Below, one piece after another: positions 33,417 to 42,594 of a stretch of DNA of 64,000 nt. Source of the stretch: Acidithiobacillus sp. YTS05 (GTDB taxonomy: Bacteria > Pseudomonadota > Gammaproteobacteria > Acidithiobacillales > Acidithiobacillaceae); NCBI RefSeq assembly GCF_024396695.1, contig NZ_CP094359.1:2410001-2474000 (forward strand). The letters run 5' to 3'. The first letter of the stretch is position 1, and every line of letters begins with the position of its first letter. The notes beneath the pieces were generated by a model. The model ran no database searches, had not been told where the DNA came from, and saw only the letters and a program-made list of their open reading frames with translations. The position numbers and the translations under genes are program-made.

Positions 33417-34790
33417 TCAAGTTTCCGGGCTCTCTTCCTCGTCCTCTTTGAAGGTCGCCGGGTCGAGATGATAACGGCGCAGCAAGCGATAGAATTCGGT
33501 ACGATTGCGCTGCGCGAGCTGTGCAGCCTGACTGACGTTACCACGGGTCATGCGCATGAGCTGAATCAGATAGTTCATCTCAAAACGGCCCTTGGCATCG
33601 GCGAGGGGGACGACTTCGCCGTCACGATCGCGCAGGGCATGGCGGATCAGGGGGGCACCGATACGCGGCGTGGTGGAAAGCACGACGGCCTGTTCGATGA
33701 CATTGGCCAGCTGGCGAACGTTTCCGGGCCAGGGGGCGGTAACCAACAACTCCATGGCCTCGGGCGCGATACCCCGCACATCTTTGCGGTTGCGCGTGGC
33801 CGCCTCGCGCAGGAAATGCTCTGCCAGCAGCGGGATGTCCTCGGCGCGCTCGGCCAGCGCCGGCAGCTCCAGGGTGACGACACAGAGCCGGTAATACAGA
33901 TCGTCGCGGAAACGGCGCTCGGCCATTTCCCGCTCCAGGTCGCGGTGGCTGGCGGAAATCACCCGGACGTCCACCGGAATGGTCTCTGTGGCGCCAACTG
34001 GACGGATCTGCCGCTCCTGCAAAGCGCGCAGGAGCTTGACCTGCAAGGCCAGAGGCATGTCGCCGATTTCATCGAGAAAGAGGGTGCCACCATCCGCCGC
34101 CTGAAACAGTCCCACGTGATTGCTGGCAGCCCCGGTGAATGCGCCCTTTTTGTGGCCAAAGAGTTCGGATTCGAGGAGCTGCTCGGGAAATGCCCCGCAA
34201 TTGACGGCCACAAAAGGACGATCACGACGCGGACTCGCCTGATGAATGGCTTGCGCCAGAAGCTCCTTACCGGTGCCGCTGGCACCGTGAATGAAAACGC
34301 TGGCATCTGCAGCCGCCACCAGGCGCGCCTGATCGAGCAGCGCCTGCATCTTGGCGCTGCGGGTCAGGATACGCTCCCAGCCTGCGGCTTCCTTGCCGCG
34401 CTTTCCCTGGGGGGCGGCAGCGGTCAACTGAAAAGCGCGTTCGACCTCGGCCATGAGCTCTTTGCCATCAAACGGTTTGGTCAAGAAAGCAAAAACTCCT
34501 TGGTTGGCGGCCAGCAAGGCATCCGGGATCGAGCCGTGGGCCGTTAGAATGATGACCGGCAGGGTGGGATAGTCGCGGCGGATCGCATCGAGCAACGCCA
34601 TCCCATCCATTTCATCCATTTTCAGATCGGTAACGACCAGGGCCGGATGTTCGACGGCCAACTGCGAAAGGGCCTCCCGCCCATTGGCCGCGGTACTGAT
34701 CTGGTAACCCGCGCTTTTCATCCGCAATGACAGAAGTCGCAATAAATCGGCGTCGTCATCTACCAGTAAGACCTTCGCTTGCTTAGCCAA
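33417..34790 (-). CDS. glrR: Sigma-54-dependent response regulator, GlrR/QseF type
   Basis: 457 residues. Receiver domain (1-120) with D55 as phosphoacceptor in [12 protein letters not shown] and K105 in [12 protein letters not shown]+ domain (about 145-375): Walker [13 protein letters not shown], sigma-54 contact loop GAFTGA, Walker [15 protein letters not shown], and the R-finger region FRDDLYYRL. The C-terminal Fis-type HTH is [20 protein letters not shown]. The order glrK-qseG-glrR matches the enterobacterial GlrKR/QseEF operon. Targets are unknown; the porin promoter at 1291 is the only consensus sigma-54 site I noticed in the window. Confidence 0.93.
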   Translation of the reverse strand: MAKQAKVLLVDDDADLLRLLSLRMKSAGYQISTAANGREALSQLAVEHPALVVTDLKMDEMDGMALLDAIRRDYPTLPVIILTAHGSIPDALLAANQGVFAFLTKPFDGKELMAEVERAFQLTAAAPQGKRGKEAAGWERILTRSAKMQALLDQARLVAAADASVFIHGASGTGKELLAQAIHQASPRRDRPFVAVNCGAFPEQLLESELFGHKKGAFTGAASNHVGLFQAADGGTLFLDEIGDMPLALQVKLLRALQERQIRPVGATETIPVDVRVISASHRDLEREMAERRFRDDLYYRLCVVTLELPALAERAEDIPLLAEHFLREAATRNRKDVRGIAPEAMELLVTAPWPGNVRQLANVIEQAVVLSTTPRIGAPLIRHALRDRDGEVVPLADAKGRFEMNYLIQLMRMTRGNVSQAAQLAQRNRTEFYRLLRRYHLDPATFKEDEEESPET

Positions 34791-34791
34791 T

Positions 34792-35220
34792 TTATCGCCC
34801 TCCCACTATGCGGGAATTTTTTTCGATTTGTATCAATTCGCTGAGCTTTTTTCGCAACTCCCCTTCCCGTTGTTGGGATTGGTTGAGGCGGCCCTGCAAG
34901 TCGTTGATCTTGTTTTGTAGATTTTGGTAACTTGGATCTCCGGCGCGTAAGTCTGCGAGTTCTTTTTGCAGACCGGCGATCCGGCTTTGCGCGGAAACAC
35001 AGGCAGCCGTGGCTGCCGCCTGACTCTGCGCCTGGGCTGCCCTTTCCTGCAGCTGCTGGTAGGCGGCGCGCGAGACGATGATCTGGTCCGCTTGGAGAAC
35101 GACGCTATGGGGCTCGGGTTTGCTCACCGGCATCTCGGCGCAACCGCTCAGACTCAGGGCTAAAAGAGTCATGCTGAATACTGGGGAGACGAACTTGAAA
35201 ATGTGCCCCTTGCCCCTCAC
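34792..35220 (-). CDS. QseG-like coiled-coil lipoprotein
   Basis: About 142 residues. A lipoprotein signal ends in LLALSLSGC, then a helical, Gln/Ala-rich coiled coil (QQLQERAAQAQSQAAATAAC, LQNKINDLQGRLNQSQQREG). By position between glrK and glrR it corresponds to QseG, the outer-membrane partner of the sensor kinase. The start is uncertain: GTG 35220 gives a good signal peptide (RGKGHIFKFVSPVFS before the core); ATG 35247, ATT 35202 with AAGGGG upstream, and ATG 35172 (signal too short) are alternatives. All but the last overlap the glrK end. Confidence 0.7.
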   Translation of the reverse strand: MRGKGHIFKFVSPVFSMTLLALSLSGCAEMPVSKPEPHSVVLQADQIIVSRAAYQQLQERAAQAQSQAAATAACVSAQSRIAGLQKELADLRAGDPSYQNLQNKINDLQGRLNQSQQREGELRKKLSELIQIEKNSRIVGGR

Positions 35221-36595
35221 TGTCGAGAATTTCAAGACTTCCCCCATAACTCAAAACATATTCCCTGGTAATGGCCAAACCCAGTCCGCTGCCCTCGATC
35301 TTTCCCGATTCGCTGGCGCTACCCCGATACAGAATATCAAAAATTTTGTCGCGCTCTTTAGGCGCCACTCCAGGGCCGGAATCGATGACATCGAGCACCG
35401 CCTCTTCGCCATCCTGCCACAAGCGCACCCGTATAGTAGACCCTTGCGGTGAGAACTTCACGGCATTAGACAAAAGATTATCGCAGATGGTGCGGATCCG
35501 GTCGCGGTGTGCCGCCGTCCAGAGTTCGGCAATCTGCTGGTCTACGCGCATACCCTTGCTGCGCAGCAACGGCTTATAGCTTTGCAGCAGCTCTTCGATG
35601 ACGTCGTGCAGCGGGATCGGATGGCGCATGCCGGCGCTCACCGCTGGCCCCTCGGCAACACTGAAACGCAGGAGATCTTCGATGAGACGCTGGAGACGCA
35701 GGCTGTTGTCGCGGACGATATCGACGATTTCGCGTTGCTCGGCGGCGAGGCCCTGACCAAGATCTTCCTGCAACAGCTCCGAGCCCTCGCGGATCGCGGT
35801 AAGTGGCGTTTTCAGCTCATGCGAAAGCTGCCGCAGGAAGTGAATTTTTGTCGCCTCCAGCTCCTGCAGGTGTTGTCGCAGCCACTCCAGGCGATCGCCG
35901 AGCGCGGCAATGTCCTTGGGACCGTTCACTTGGATAGGACTGGCGAGGTCGCCATCTCCGAGACTGGAAATCGCGCGATCGAGCCGCTTGATGGGGCGGG
36001 TAATGAGGATGATGAAGAAGATAGCCACGACGATGGTCAACGGTAGCGCCAGCAACACCTCGTAGAGCGTCAGGCGCTTGATCTTCAGGGCACGGTCGCC
36101 CAGGTGCTTGACCTGCGCGCTGATGCCATCATTGACGTCTTCCTGGAGCTGCTGCATTTCGCGGCTGGCCGTGCTGAAACTCTGATCCAGGCTGCCCCGC
36201 CCACCCTCAAGGGCGGCGAGAGGCAAGGCGCGGCGGGCCTTGGCCAGGTTCTCATCCAGACGATGCAAACGCTTTTGATCGACCACACTTGGACCCGCGG
36301 CGGCAAAACGCTTGCTGACCTGTTGATATTCTTCAAAACTCTGCTGAAAGAGCACAAGCAGCGCGGAATCCTGCAGCACCGTATATTGCAGGCCGTAACG
36401 CTCCATGGAGCGGACCGCATTGGCCATACGGTTGGCGCTATCACTCAGGGCTACGGCGCGCAGGATGCTGCTCTGCCCCTCCTCGGCAAAACGGGAGATG
36501 GTCAGGGTGATGCTCACGATCACCAGGACCAACGGCACAATGGCCAGACCGAAGCCAAAAACCGTCAGCCAGGAAAGGGAATTAGGTCGCTTCAT
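35105..36595 (-). CDS. glrK: Sensor histidine kinase, GlrK/QseE type
   Basis: 496 residues. Membrane helices near 11-33 and 180-198 enclose a helical periplasmic domain of about 145 residues. A HAMP linker follows (PIKRLDRAISSLGDGDLASP), then the dimerisation box with H259 in LRQLSHELKTPLTAIREGSE, and the ATP domain with N box CDNLLSNAVKFSP, DSGPGVAPKERDKIFD and GSGLGLAITREYV. Expected to phosphorylate GlrR. The ATG overlaps the pyrX stop (ATGA), so this kinase is in the same transcript as the pyrimidine genes. Confidence 0.93.
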   Translation of the reverse strand: MKRPNSLSWLTVFGFGLAIVPLVLVIVSITLTISRFAEEGQSSILRAVALSDSANRMANAVRSMERYGLQYTVLQDSALLVLFQQSFEEYQQVSKRFAAAGPSVVDQKRLHRLDENLAKARRALPLAALEGGRGSLDQSFSTASREMQQLQEDVNDGISAQVKHLGDRALKIKRLTLYEVLLALPLTIVVAIFFIILITRPIKRLDRAISSLGDGDLASPIQVNGPKDIAALGDRLEWLRQHLQELEATKIHFLRQLSHELKTPLTAIREGSELLQEDLGQGLAAEQREIVDIVRDNSLRLQRLIEDLLRFSVAEGPAVSAGMRHPIPLHDVIEELLQSYKPLLRSKGMRVDQQIAELWTAAHRDRIRTICDNLLSNAVKFSPQGSTIRVRLWQDGEEAVLDVIDSGPGVAPKERDKIFDILYRGSASESGKIEGSGLGLAITREYVLSYGGSLEILDSEGQGAHFQVRLPSIQHDSFSPESERLRRDAGEQTRAP

Positions 36596-37878
36596 CCGGC
36601 GGCACTGCAGTAACGAAGCCGTCCGCCGACAAAGAGGTAGCGTACCTGCCCGCGCAGTGGCCAGCCCGGGTAGGGATGATTGCGGGCACGGCTGAAGCCC
36701 GTCGCACTAGGCTGCAGCTCAGCGTCAGGGTCAAAGAGACAAAGATCGGCGTTTGCCCCCGGCGCCAGGGACGGTGGCGGCAGGCCAAGGACGGCAGCGG
36801 GGCCGGTGGTCAACAGACGAATCATTTGCAGCAGGTCCAAGCTGCCTTCTTCGACCAGGCGCAGGGCAAGAGGCAGGGTCCACTGCACCGCAGCGATGCC
36901 AAAAGGCGCTTGCGCAAAGGTCTGCCCTTCCGTTTCGCGGCCCCACGGCACATGCTGGCTACTGAGACACTGAATGGCCCCATCCGCCAACGCGCGCAGC
37001 AGATCGTCACGGTTTTTCTGATTGCGCAATGGCGGCAGGATCTTGGTGTGGGTATTGAAATAACCGATATCTTCGGCACTCAGCAGCAGGTGGTGCAGGC
37101 TGACCCCGCAGCTTACCGCCTGCCCCCCGCGCCGTGCCTCGGCAACCCGGGCAATGGCCGCTGCTGAGCTGAGACTGGGGAAATGCACCGCCGCACCCGC
37201 TAGGCGCGCAACGCGCAGATCGCGCTCCACGCCAATCTCCTCAGCTGCCTGCGGACGCCCAGCGAGTCCCAGGCGCAGGCTCAACGGACCTTCATCCATG
37301 ACGCCGTTGGCGGCAAGGCAGCGATCCTCCGGCCAGAGAAAGACCGTGCGTCCAAGATCCGCGGCATAGCTCAGGGCCAGGCGCAGACGTTGGCTATCGG
37401 CCACGGATTGTCGTCCCTGGCTGAAGATTTGCGCCCCGGCCTCGGCGAGGGCCACCATCTCGCTGAGGTCATCTCCCCGCAGCTCCCTCGTTAAAGCGCC
37501 GCTCAGGTACACGCGCAGAGAATCGACGGCCTCCGCTGCCGCTCGTTGTTGGTAGAGGACGCCAGGCGTATCGGCAACCGGAGCGGTATCCGGATCCAAT
37601 ACGACGCTGCCAAAACCGCCGGCCGCCGCCGCGTGTAGTTCACTACACAGGTCACCATGCAGCCCCGACCCCGGGGTATGCGCCTGGAACTGCGTTTCGA
37701 GGAAGGCCGGGCAGGCGATGAGGTCACTGCCATCGATCTCTTCGTCCGCCTGGAAGTCGTCGGAGATCTCGCCCAGCGCAAGGATTTTTCCTGCCGCCAG
37801 GGCGAGATCTCCTGGGTAATCCTTGCCGCTGACCGGATCAATCAAGCGCAGATTACGAATCCGTCGACGCAGGCTCAT
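36592..37878 (-). CDS. pyrX: Non-catalytic dihydroorotase-like subunit (PyrX/PyrC')
   Basis: 428 residues with the dihydroorotase fold but without the metal site. Where active enzymes have DxHVHxREPG this protein has FLETQFQAHTPG, so the HxH pair is lost; the WPEDRCL segment replaces the usual His, and TDHAPH is SSQHVPWG. The PPLRNQKNRDDLLRALADG and FAQAPFGIAAVQWTLPLALR segments still show the family. In Pseudomonas the inactive PyrC' holds aspartate transcarbamoylase in a dodecamer, and it lies directly after pyrB as here (4-base overlap). A separate active dihydroorotase must exist outside the window. Confidence 0.9.
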   Translation of the reverse strand: MSLRRRIRNLRLIDPVSGKDYPGDLALAAGKILALGEISDDFQADEEIDGSDLIACPAFLETQFQAHTPGSGLHGDLCSELHAAAAGGFGSVVLDPDTAPVADTPGVLYQQRAAAEAVDSLRVYLSGALTRELRGDDLSEMVALAEAGAQIFSQGRQSVADSQRLRLALSYAADLGRTVFLWPEDRCLAANGVMDEGPLSLRLGLAGRPQAAEEIGVERDLRVARLAGAAVHFPSLSSAAAIARVAEARRGGQAVSCGVSLHHLLLSAEDIGYFNTHTKILPPLRNQKNRDDLLRALADGAIQCLSSQHVPWGRETEGQTFAQAPFGIAAVQWTLPLALRLVEEGSLDLLQMIRLLTTGPAAVLGLPPPSLAPGANADLCLFDPDAELQPSATGFSRARNHPYPGWPLRGQVRYLFVGGRLRYCSAAG

Positions 37879-38849
37879 GGATTGCCTCCGGCGAGGCGGG
37901 CAAGGACGGCCATGCGCAGGGCCAGGCCGTGGGTCACCTGCTCCAGGATAATGGCTTGCGGACCATCGGCCACCTCAGCACTGAGCTCGACGCCGCGATT
38001 CATGGGACCCGGATGCAACACCACGGCATTGTCCTCCGCTAGACGCAGGCGCGCTGCAGTGAGGCCGAAGCGGCGGTGATATTCCTCCAAGCTGGGCAGG
38101 CGCTGACTGTCCATACGCTCGCGCTGCATACGCAGGGCATATACGACATTGGCACCGGTAAGGGCCGGCTCCAGCTCATGAAAGACGTGGACGCCCAGGC
38201 CCTGGAGTTCGGGCGGGACGAGGGTGCGTGGACCGACCACACGAATCTGCGGGCAACCGAGAATGGAGAGGGCATGGATCAGGGCGCGGGCCACACGGGA
38301 ATGCAGAATATCTCCCAAGATCACCACCACCCGCTCCGAGATGGGTCCCAGCAGATGGCGAATAGTGAAGACATCGAGCAGAGCCTGGGTGGGATGGGCA
38401 TGTTGTCCGTCGCCGGCATTCACTACCCAGGCGCGCTCGCCGAGATGACGTGCGAGGAGGTGCGCGGCCCCAGCCTCCGGATGGCGCAGAATGAAACCAT
38501 CCACCTGCATGGCGAGCAGGTTATCGACGGTGTCGAGCAAGGATTCGCCCTTGCTGGCACTGCTGCTCGCCACGGCAATATTCAGCACGTCTGCCGACAG
38601 GCGTTTGGCCGCCAGCTCAAAAGTGCTGCGGGTACGCGTGCTGTTCTCGTAAAACAGATTCACCAGGGTCCGCCCCCGGAGGATGGGGATTTTTTTGACC
38701 GTGCGCTCGCCGATCCCCAAAAAGGACTCCGCACTATCGAGAATTTCGAGAATCTCCCCTTCGCGCAAGCCTTCGATCGCCAGCAGGTTGCGCAGACGTC
38801 CCTCGGCATCCCGCTGTGGATCGCCTTCCCCCATGCGCCAGGGCATCAT
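37875..38849 (-). CDS. pyrB: Aspartate carbamoyltransferase catalytic subunit
   Basis: 324 residues. The carbamoyl-phosphate loop is FYENSTRTRSTFELAAKRL; AGDGQHAHPTQALLDVF and VVLHPGPMNRGVE are further substrate-binding blocks. It makes carbamoyl-aspartate, the first committed pyrimidine step. No pyrI regulatory gene is present; instead pyrX follows, matching the class A enzyme of pseudomonads, with an N-terminal extension (about 15 residues) as in that class. It overlaps pyrR by four bases. Confidence 0.96.
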   Translation of the reverse strand: MMPWRMGEGDPQRDAEGRLRNLLAIEGLREGEILEILDSAESFLGIGERTVKKIPILRGRTLVNLFYENSTRTRSTFELAAKRLSADVLNIAVASSSASKGESLLDTVDNLLAMQVDGFILRHPEAGAAHLLARHLGERAWVVNAGDGQHAHPTQALLDVFTIRHLLGPISERVVVILGDILHSRVARALIHALSILGCPQIRVVGPRTLVPPELQGLGVHVFHELEPALTGANVVYALRMQRERMDSQRLPSLEEYHRRFGLTAARLRLAEDNAVVLHPGPMNRGVELSAEVADGPQAIILEQVTHGLALRMAVLARLAGGNP

Positions 38850-39358
38850 GCCGGTGCCAACTCCCCACCCGGGAGAAACTCCAGGGACAGCGGGTTCGGC
38901 CCGCGCAATTTGATGTAATCAGAGGGGTTGCTGCGCAAACGCAGGGCGGCGACATCGGCACAGATGGGCAACTCCCGCAGACCCCGGTCGACGAGGACTG
39001 CCAGGGTGATTCGGTCCGGACGGCCATAATCGAAGATCTCGTTCAGCGCGGCGCGAATCGTCCGGCCGGTGTAGAGAACATCGTCGACCAGGATCAGATG
39101 GCTGCCATCAACGGAGAACGGGATACGCGAGGCCTTGACCTCGGGATGCAGCCCGACACGACTGAAGTCGTCCCGATAAAAGGAAATATCGAGCTCTCCC
39201 AGAGGGGCAGCAACCCCCAGGCGCCGGTGCAGCTCCCGCGCAATCCAGACGCCACCGGTGTAGATCCCCACCATCACGCAGCTCTGCGGATCGATCCGAG
39301 CCTGCAGATCACGCTGCAAGGAGTCGATCAGGATACTCAGGTCCCAGGTCGATGCCAT
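38846..39358 (-). CDS. pyrR: PyrR-type phosphoribosyltransferase / pyrimidine regulator
   Basis: 170 residues. The PRPP-binding motif is HLILVDDVLYTGRTIRAALN, preceded by VGIYTGGVWIARELHRRLG and LDISFYRDDFSRVG. In Bacillus PyrR binds pyr mRNA and has uracil phosphoribosyltransferase activity; in proteobacteria with this gene order the role is less clear. No PyrR-type attenuator was recognised. It overlaps yqgF by 22 bases and pyrB by four. Confidence 0.94.
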   Translation of the reverse strand: MASTWDLSILIDSLQRDLQARIDPQSCVMVGIYTGGVWIARELHRRLGVAAPLGELDISFYRDDFSRVGLHPEVKASRIPFSVDGSHLILVDDVLYTGRTIRAALNEIFDYGRPDRITLAVLVDRGLRELPICADVAALRLRSNPSDYIKLRGPNPLSLEFLPGGELAPA

Positions 39359-39777
39359 CGTTGCTCCTCGTAAAAGCTCTCCAGGATCGCACAGGCAGCT
39401 AGCTGGTCACGCAGACGATCGCGCTCGACGCGGGAGAGATCGCGCGCGCACATTTGCGCCTCGGCCGCATGACTGCTGAGTCGCTCGTCGATCCAGTGCT
39501 GCGGCAAGGGATGACGCTGCGCGAGCGTCTGCGCAAAACGCCTTGCCGCAGCAGCGGTCTGCCCCTCGCTGCCATCCGCCTGCAATGGCAGGCCAATGAC
39601 CACGGCGCGCGGTTGCCAGTCGGCGATCAAGCGCCCCAGCGCACTCCAGTCTGGCCCGCCGGCTCCGTTGCGAACGGTGGTCAGAGGTTGCGCGCCGAGA
39701 CCGGCTTCCCCGAGAAAGGCGACACCAATCCGCTTGCTGCCGTAGTCGATCCCGAGCCAGGGCCCAAGCTCAGGCAT
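39337..39777 (-). CDS. ruvX: YqgF/RuvX RNase H-like protein (pre-16S rRNA processing)
   Basis: 146 residues of RNase H-like fold. WLGIDYGSKRIGVAFLGEA carries the first catalytic Asp, VVIGLPLQADGSEG the conserved loop, and IDERLSSHAAEAQM the Glu-Arg block. The family matures the 5' end of 16S rRNA and was once proposed as a Holliday junction resolvase. ATG 39777 is inside the end of yqgE, consistent with coupled translation. Confidence 0.94.
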   Translation of the reverse strand: MPELGPWLGIDYGSKRIGVAFLGEAGLGAQPLTTVRNGAGGPDWSALGRLIADWQPRAVVIGLPLQADGSEGQTAAAARRFAQTLAQRHPLPQHWIDERLSSHAAEAQMCARDLSRVERDRLRDQLAACAILESFYEEQRWHRPGT

Positions 39778-40327
39778 GACCCACCGCGCCACTGAGCAGA
39801 CGCATATCGATACCAAGCACCCGCGCTGCCTCCTGCCAGCGCTCGCCAGCCGGGAGCTGGAATAGCACGCGCGGATCGACCGGGCCGTGCAGCCAGGAAT
39901 TTTCGCTGATTTCTTTCTCCAGCTGCCCTTCGCCCCAACCGGCATAGCCCAGGGTCAGCAGGTACTGCTCCGGCCCGCGGTGCTCGGCGATCGCCGCGAG
40001 AATATCTGGCGAACTGGTCAAGGCCAGGGTATCACTTACCAGCAAAGAGGACTCCCAGTCACCCGGGGGCTGATGGAGAATGAAACCGTGCTGCGGGCTG
40101 ACCGGTCCACCCCAGTAGACTGGACGGTGGATCATCTCTTCCGATGGCCTAATGTCGATGGCCTTGAGGGCGTCGGCCATATTGATGTCGAGGATGCGAT
40201 TGATGACTACCCCCATCGCTCCTTCGGCATTGTGCTCGCAGACAACGATGACGCTACGGTCAAAGAGGCCATCATGCAGACTGGGCATGGCAATCAAGAG
40301 GTGATTTTTAAGCGATGAAAATTCCAT
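39770..40327 (-). CDS. YqgE/AlgH family protein
   Basis: 185 residues, the whole DUF179 fold: SSLKNHLLIAMPSLHDGLFD at the start, VIVVCEHNAEGAMGVVINR, PVYWGGPVSPQHGFILH and LLTLGYAGWGEGQLEKEI. Its biochemical role is not established. ATG 40327 fits family N-termini (MEFSSLKNHLL). It leads into yqgF and pyrR, a conserved neighbourhood. Confidence 0.93.
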   Translation of the reverse strand: MEFSSLKNHLLIAMPSLHDGLFDRSVIVVCEHNAEGAMGVVINRILDINMADALKAIDIRPSEEMIHRPVYWGGPVSPQHGFILHQPPGDWESSLLVSDTLALTSSPDILAAIAEHRGPEQYLLTLGYAGWGEGQLEKEISENSWLHGPVDPRVLFQLPAGERWQEAARVLGIDMRLLSGAVGHA

Positions 40328-40366
40328 GCCGCTATGATACCGCGCTTTGCCCAGCAAAGGGCAGTC

Positions 40367-41302
40367 TCAGCGACCCTGTTCGATCCGTGCCCATAGCAAA
40401 TCCGTCGCGTCGATACCGAAAAAGCGGCGAATTTCACGGGCGCCGGTCGGGCTCGTCACGTTGATTTCGGTGAGACGCTCGCCGATCACGTCGATGCCGA
40501 CAAAGAGCAGCCCCATCTCACGCAGGACGGGTCCGATCTCTGTGCACAGCTCCTGCTCGGCGGGACTGAGCTCCGCAGCTACGGCCTGCGCGCCCGCCAC
40601 GAGGTTGCCACGGAAATCATCCGCCGCGGGGATCCGCAACATCGCGCCGGGTACTGCCACTCCATCCACCAGCAGGATACGCTTGTCGCCCTGACGGATC
40701 GCCGGCAGATACCGCTGCGCCATGACGAAATGCGTGCCGCGCGCCGTGATCGTTTCGAGGATGGAACCCAGGTTACGATCTTCAGCGTGCAGGTAAAAGA
40801 TTCCTTCGCCGCCCCGCGCGGCCAGCGGTTTGACGACAATTTCCCCGTGCTGCTGCAGAAAATCCCGCAACTCCGCCATATCGCGGCTGACCAGATAGGG
40901 GGGGAGCCAACGCGAAAACTGTAGCGGGAAAAGCTTTTCGTTGGCCAGCCGGATCGAGGCCGGATCATTGACCACCCAGGTGCCGGCATGTTCAAGAATC
41001 TGGCAGGCATGGAGAAAATCCATGTCCACCGGCGGATCCTTGCGCATCAGCACGCAATCAAAATCCCGCAAGGGTCGCGCAAGCGCTTCACCCAGTGCAA
41101 AAAAACGTTCACTATTGTCCCAGACCTGCACCGGCTGGAGCCGGCCCCAAGCCTGCCCATCTCGCAAAGACAATCCATCCAGGGTACAGAGCCAGCATTC
41201 ATGACCGCGCGCCTGGGCGGAGAGCAACATGGCAAAGGTACTGTCTTTGGCGGGCTTGATCCCGGCGATGGGATCCATGACTACGGCAACGCGCATGGTC
41301 AT
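40367..41302 (-). CDS. gshB: Glutathione synthetase
   Basis: 311 residues, ATP-grasp ligase that adds Gly to gamma-Glu-Cys. VAVVMDPIAGIKPAKDSTFA opens the protein, CVLMRKDPPVDMDFLHA and VVNDPASIRLANEKLF bind substrate, VVKPLAARGGEGIFY is the ATP-grasp loop, and FVGIDVIGERLTEINVTSP holds the metal residues. ATG 41302 overlaps the gshA stop. Forms a complete glutathione pathway with gshA. Confidence 0.96.
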   Translation of the reverse strand: MTMRVAVVMDPIAGIKPAKDSTFAMLLSAQARGHECWLCTLDGLSLRDGQAWGRLQPVQVWDNSERFFALGEALARPLRDFDCVLMRKDPPVDMDFLHACQILEHAGTWVVNDPASIRLANEKLFPLQFSRWLPPYLVSRDMAELRDFLQQHGEIVVKPLAARGGEGIFYLHAEDRNLGSILETITARGTHFVMAQRYLPAIRQGDKRILLVDGVAVPGAMLRIPAADDFRGNLVAGAQAVAAELSPAEQELCTEIGPVLREMGLLFVGIDVIGERLTEINVTSPTGAREIRRFFGIDATDLLWARIEQGR

Positions 41303-42594
41303 CGCCCCGCCTTGGCCCAGTCTTCGGCCTCGCGTGCCGCCGCCAGCAACGCCAGCCGGGCGATGACGCCATAGGCGTAATGGCGGTTGATGGGGGCATC
41401 CGGCGCGGATTTACGACAGGGGTTGATCCCCGGTTCGGCAAAGGCCATCGGCTCGAAATGGGCACCCGGGGCGTTGAGGCTCTCATCCTCACCCTTCTCC
41501 CGATGTACGCGATAGAATCCCCCGAGGACCTGTTGTCCGAGCAGATAGACGACGGGCTCGGCAACGAAGTCTTCCGGTGTCCGCTCGAAGGTATACACGC
41601 CCTCCTGGATGAAAACATCGCTCACCGGTAGTCCTTCCTTGCTCTTGGCCATGCGCGTGCGCGCTTTGCGGTTGAGCTCACGCAGCTCAGTACCCGAGTA
41701 GGCGGTCATCACTCCCATGCCATAGGTTCCGGCATCGGCCTTGACGATGACGAAGGGGCGCGCGTCGATGCCATAGTGGCGGTAGCGCTCGGCAATTTCG
41801 GCGATGACCGCGTCGACATTGGTGACTAGGCAATCCAGTCCCTCGGCCTGCAGAAAGTTGATTTCCGTGCAGCGGCGAAAGAACGGGTCGATCAGCCAGG
41901 GATCGATATCGACGACTTCGGCAAAGTCCACAGCCAAGCGCCGGTAATGGGCAAAATGCTGGCTCTTGCGCCGCGTCTGCCAACCGGCGGCCAGTGGCGG
42001 TAGCAGCGTTTGCTCCAGCCCCTGCAAGATCTCAGGGACGCCACCGGAGAGATCGTTGTTGAGCAGGATCATCTGCGGATCGAAATCATCGACCTGCAGG
42101 CGGGCTCCTACGCGGCGCAGTGGCTCGATCAGCAGGCGCTCGCCCGAGGGCAGCTCATGAGTATGTGCCTCTTCCAGCATCCAGGACGCAATACGCAACT
42201 CGAGTCCCGCCTCCCGCAGCAACTCCGCGAGTCGCGCCACATTTTCCAGATAGTACAAGTTACGCGTGTGGTTTTCGGGAAGGAGCAGCAGGCGCTGCAA
42301 GCTCGGGTGATACTGATCCAGGTAATGCTGGATCGCGGTGATGTGCAGCGCTTCATGCTCGGGGTTGAGATTGTTGAAGCCCGCGGGGAACAGGTTGGTG
42401 TCGATTGGCGCCAGCTTGAAACCGGCGTTGCGTAGATCCACCGAGCCATAAAAGGGCGGCGGGGTGGTTTGCCACTGACAGCGGAACCAGCGCTCGATGG
42501 CACACTGGTTACGAATCAGGTGCTCTTCCAGTTCGTGCAGCGGATCGACCTGGTTGGTCACCAGGCGCGTTGGGGTAGAAAGAACGGAAATCAA
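41299..42594 (-). CDS. gshA: Glutamate-cysteine ligase, proteobacterial GshA type
   Basis: 431 residues. It belongs to the form found in acidithiobacilli and some beta-proteobacteria rather than the E. coli form: YGSVDLRNAGFKLAPIDTNL, FPAGFNNLNPEHEAL, ILLNNDLSGGVPEIL and FVIVKADAGTYGMGVMTAY. It joins Glu and Cys, the limiting step of glutathione synthesis. The TTG start (42594) overlaps the gltA stop as TTGA; there is no nearby ATG, and MISVLSTPTRLVTN leads directly into the conserved region. Confidence 0.92.
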   Translation of the reverse strand: MISVLSTPTRLVTNQVDPLHELEEHLIRNQCAIERWFRCQWQTTPPPFYGSVDLRNAGFKLAPIDTNLFPAGFNNLNPEHEALHITAIQHYLDQYHPSLQRLLLLPENHTRNLYYLENVARLAELLREAGLELRIASWMLEEAHTHELPSGERLLIEPLRRVGARLQVDDFDPQMILLNNDLSGGVPEILQGLEQTLLPPLAAGWQTRRKSQHFAHYRRLAVDFAEVVDIDPWLIDPFFRRCTEINFLQAEGLDCLVTNVDAVIAEIAERYRHYGIDARPFVIVKADAGTYGMGVMTAYSGTELRELNRKARTRMAKSKEGLPVSDVFIQEGVYTFERTPEDFVAEPVVYLLGQQVLGGFYRVHREKGEDESLNAPGAHFEPMAFAEPGINPCRKSAPDAPINRHYAYGVIARLALLAAAREAEDWAKAGR

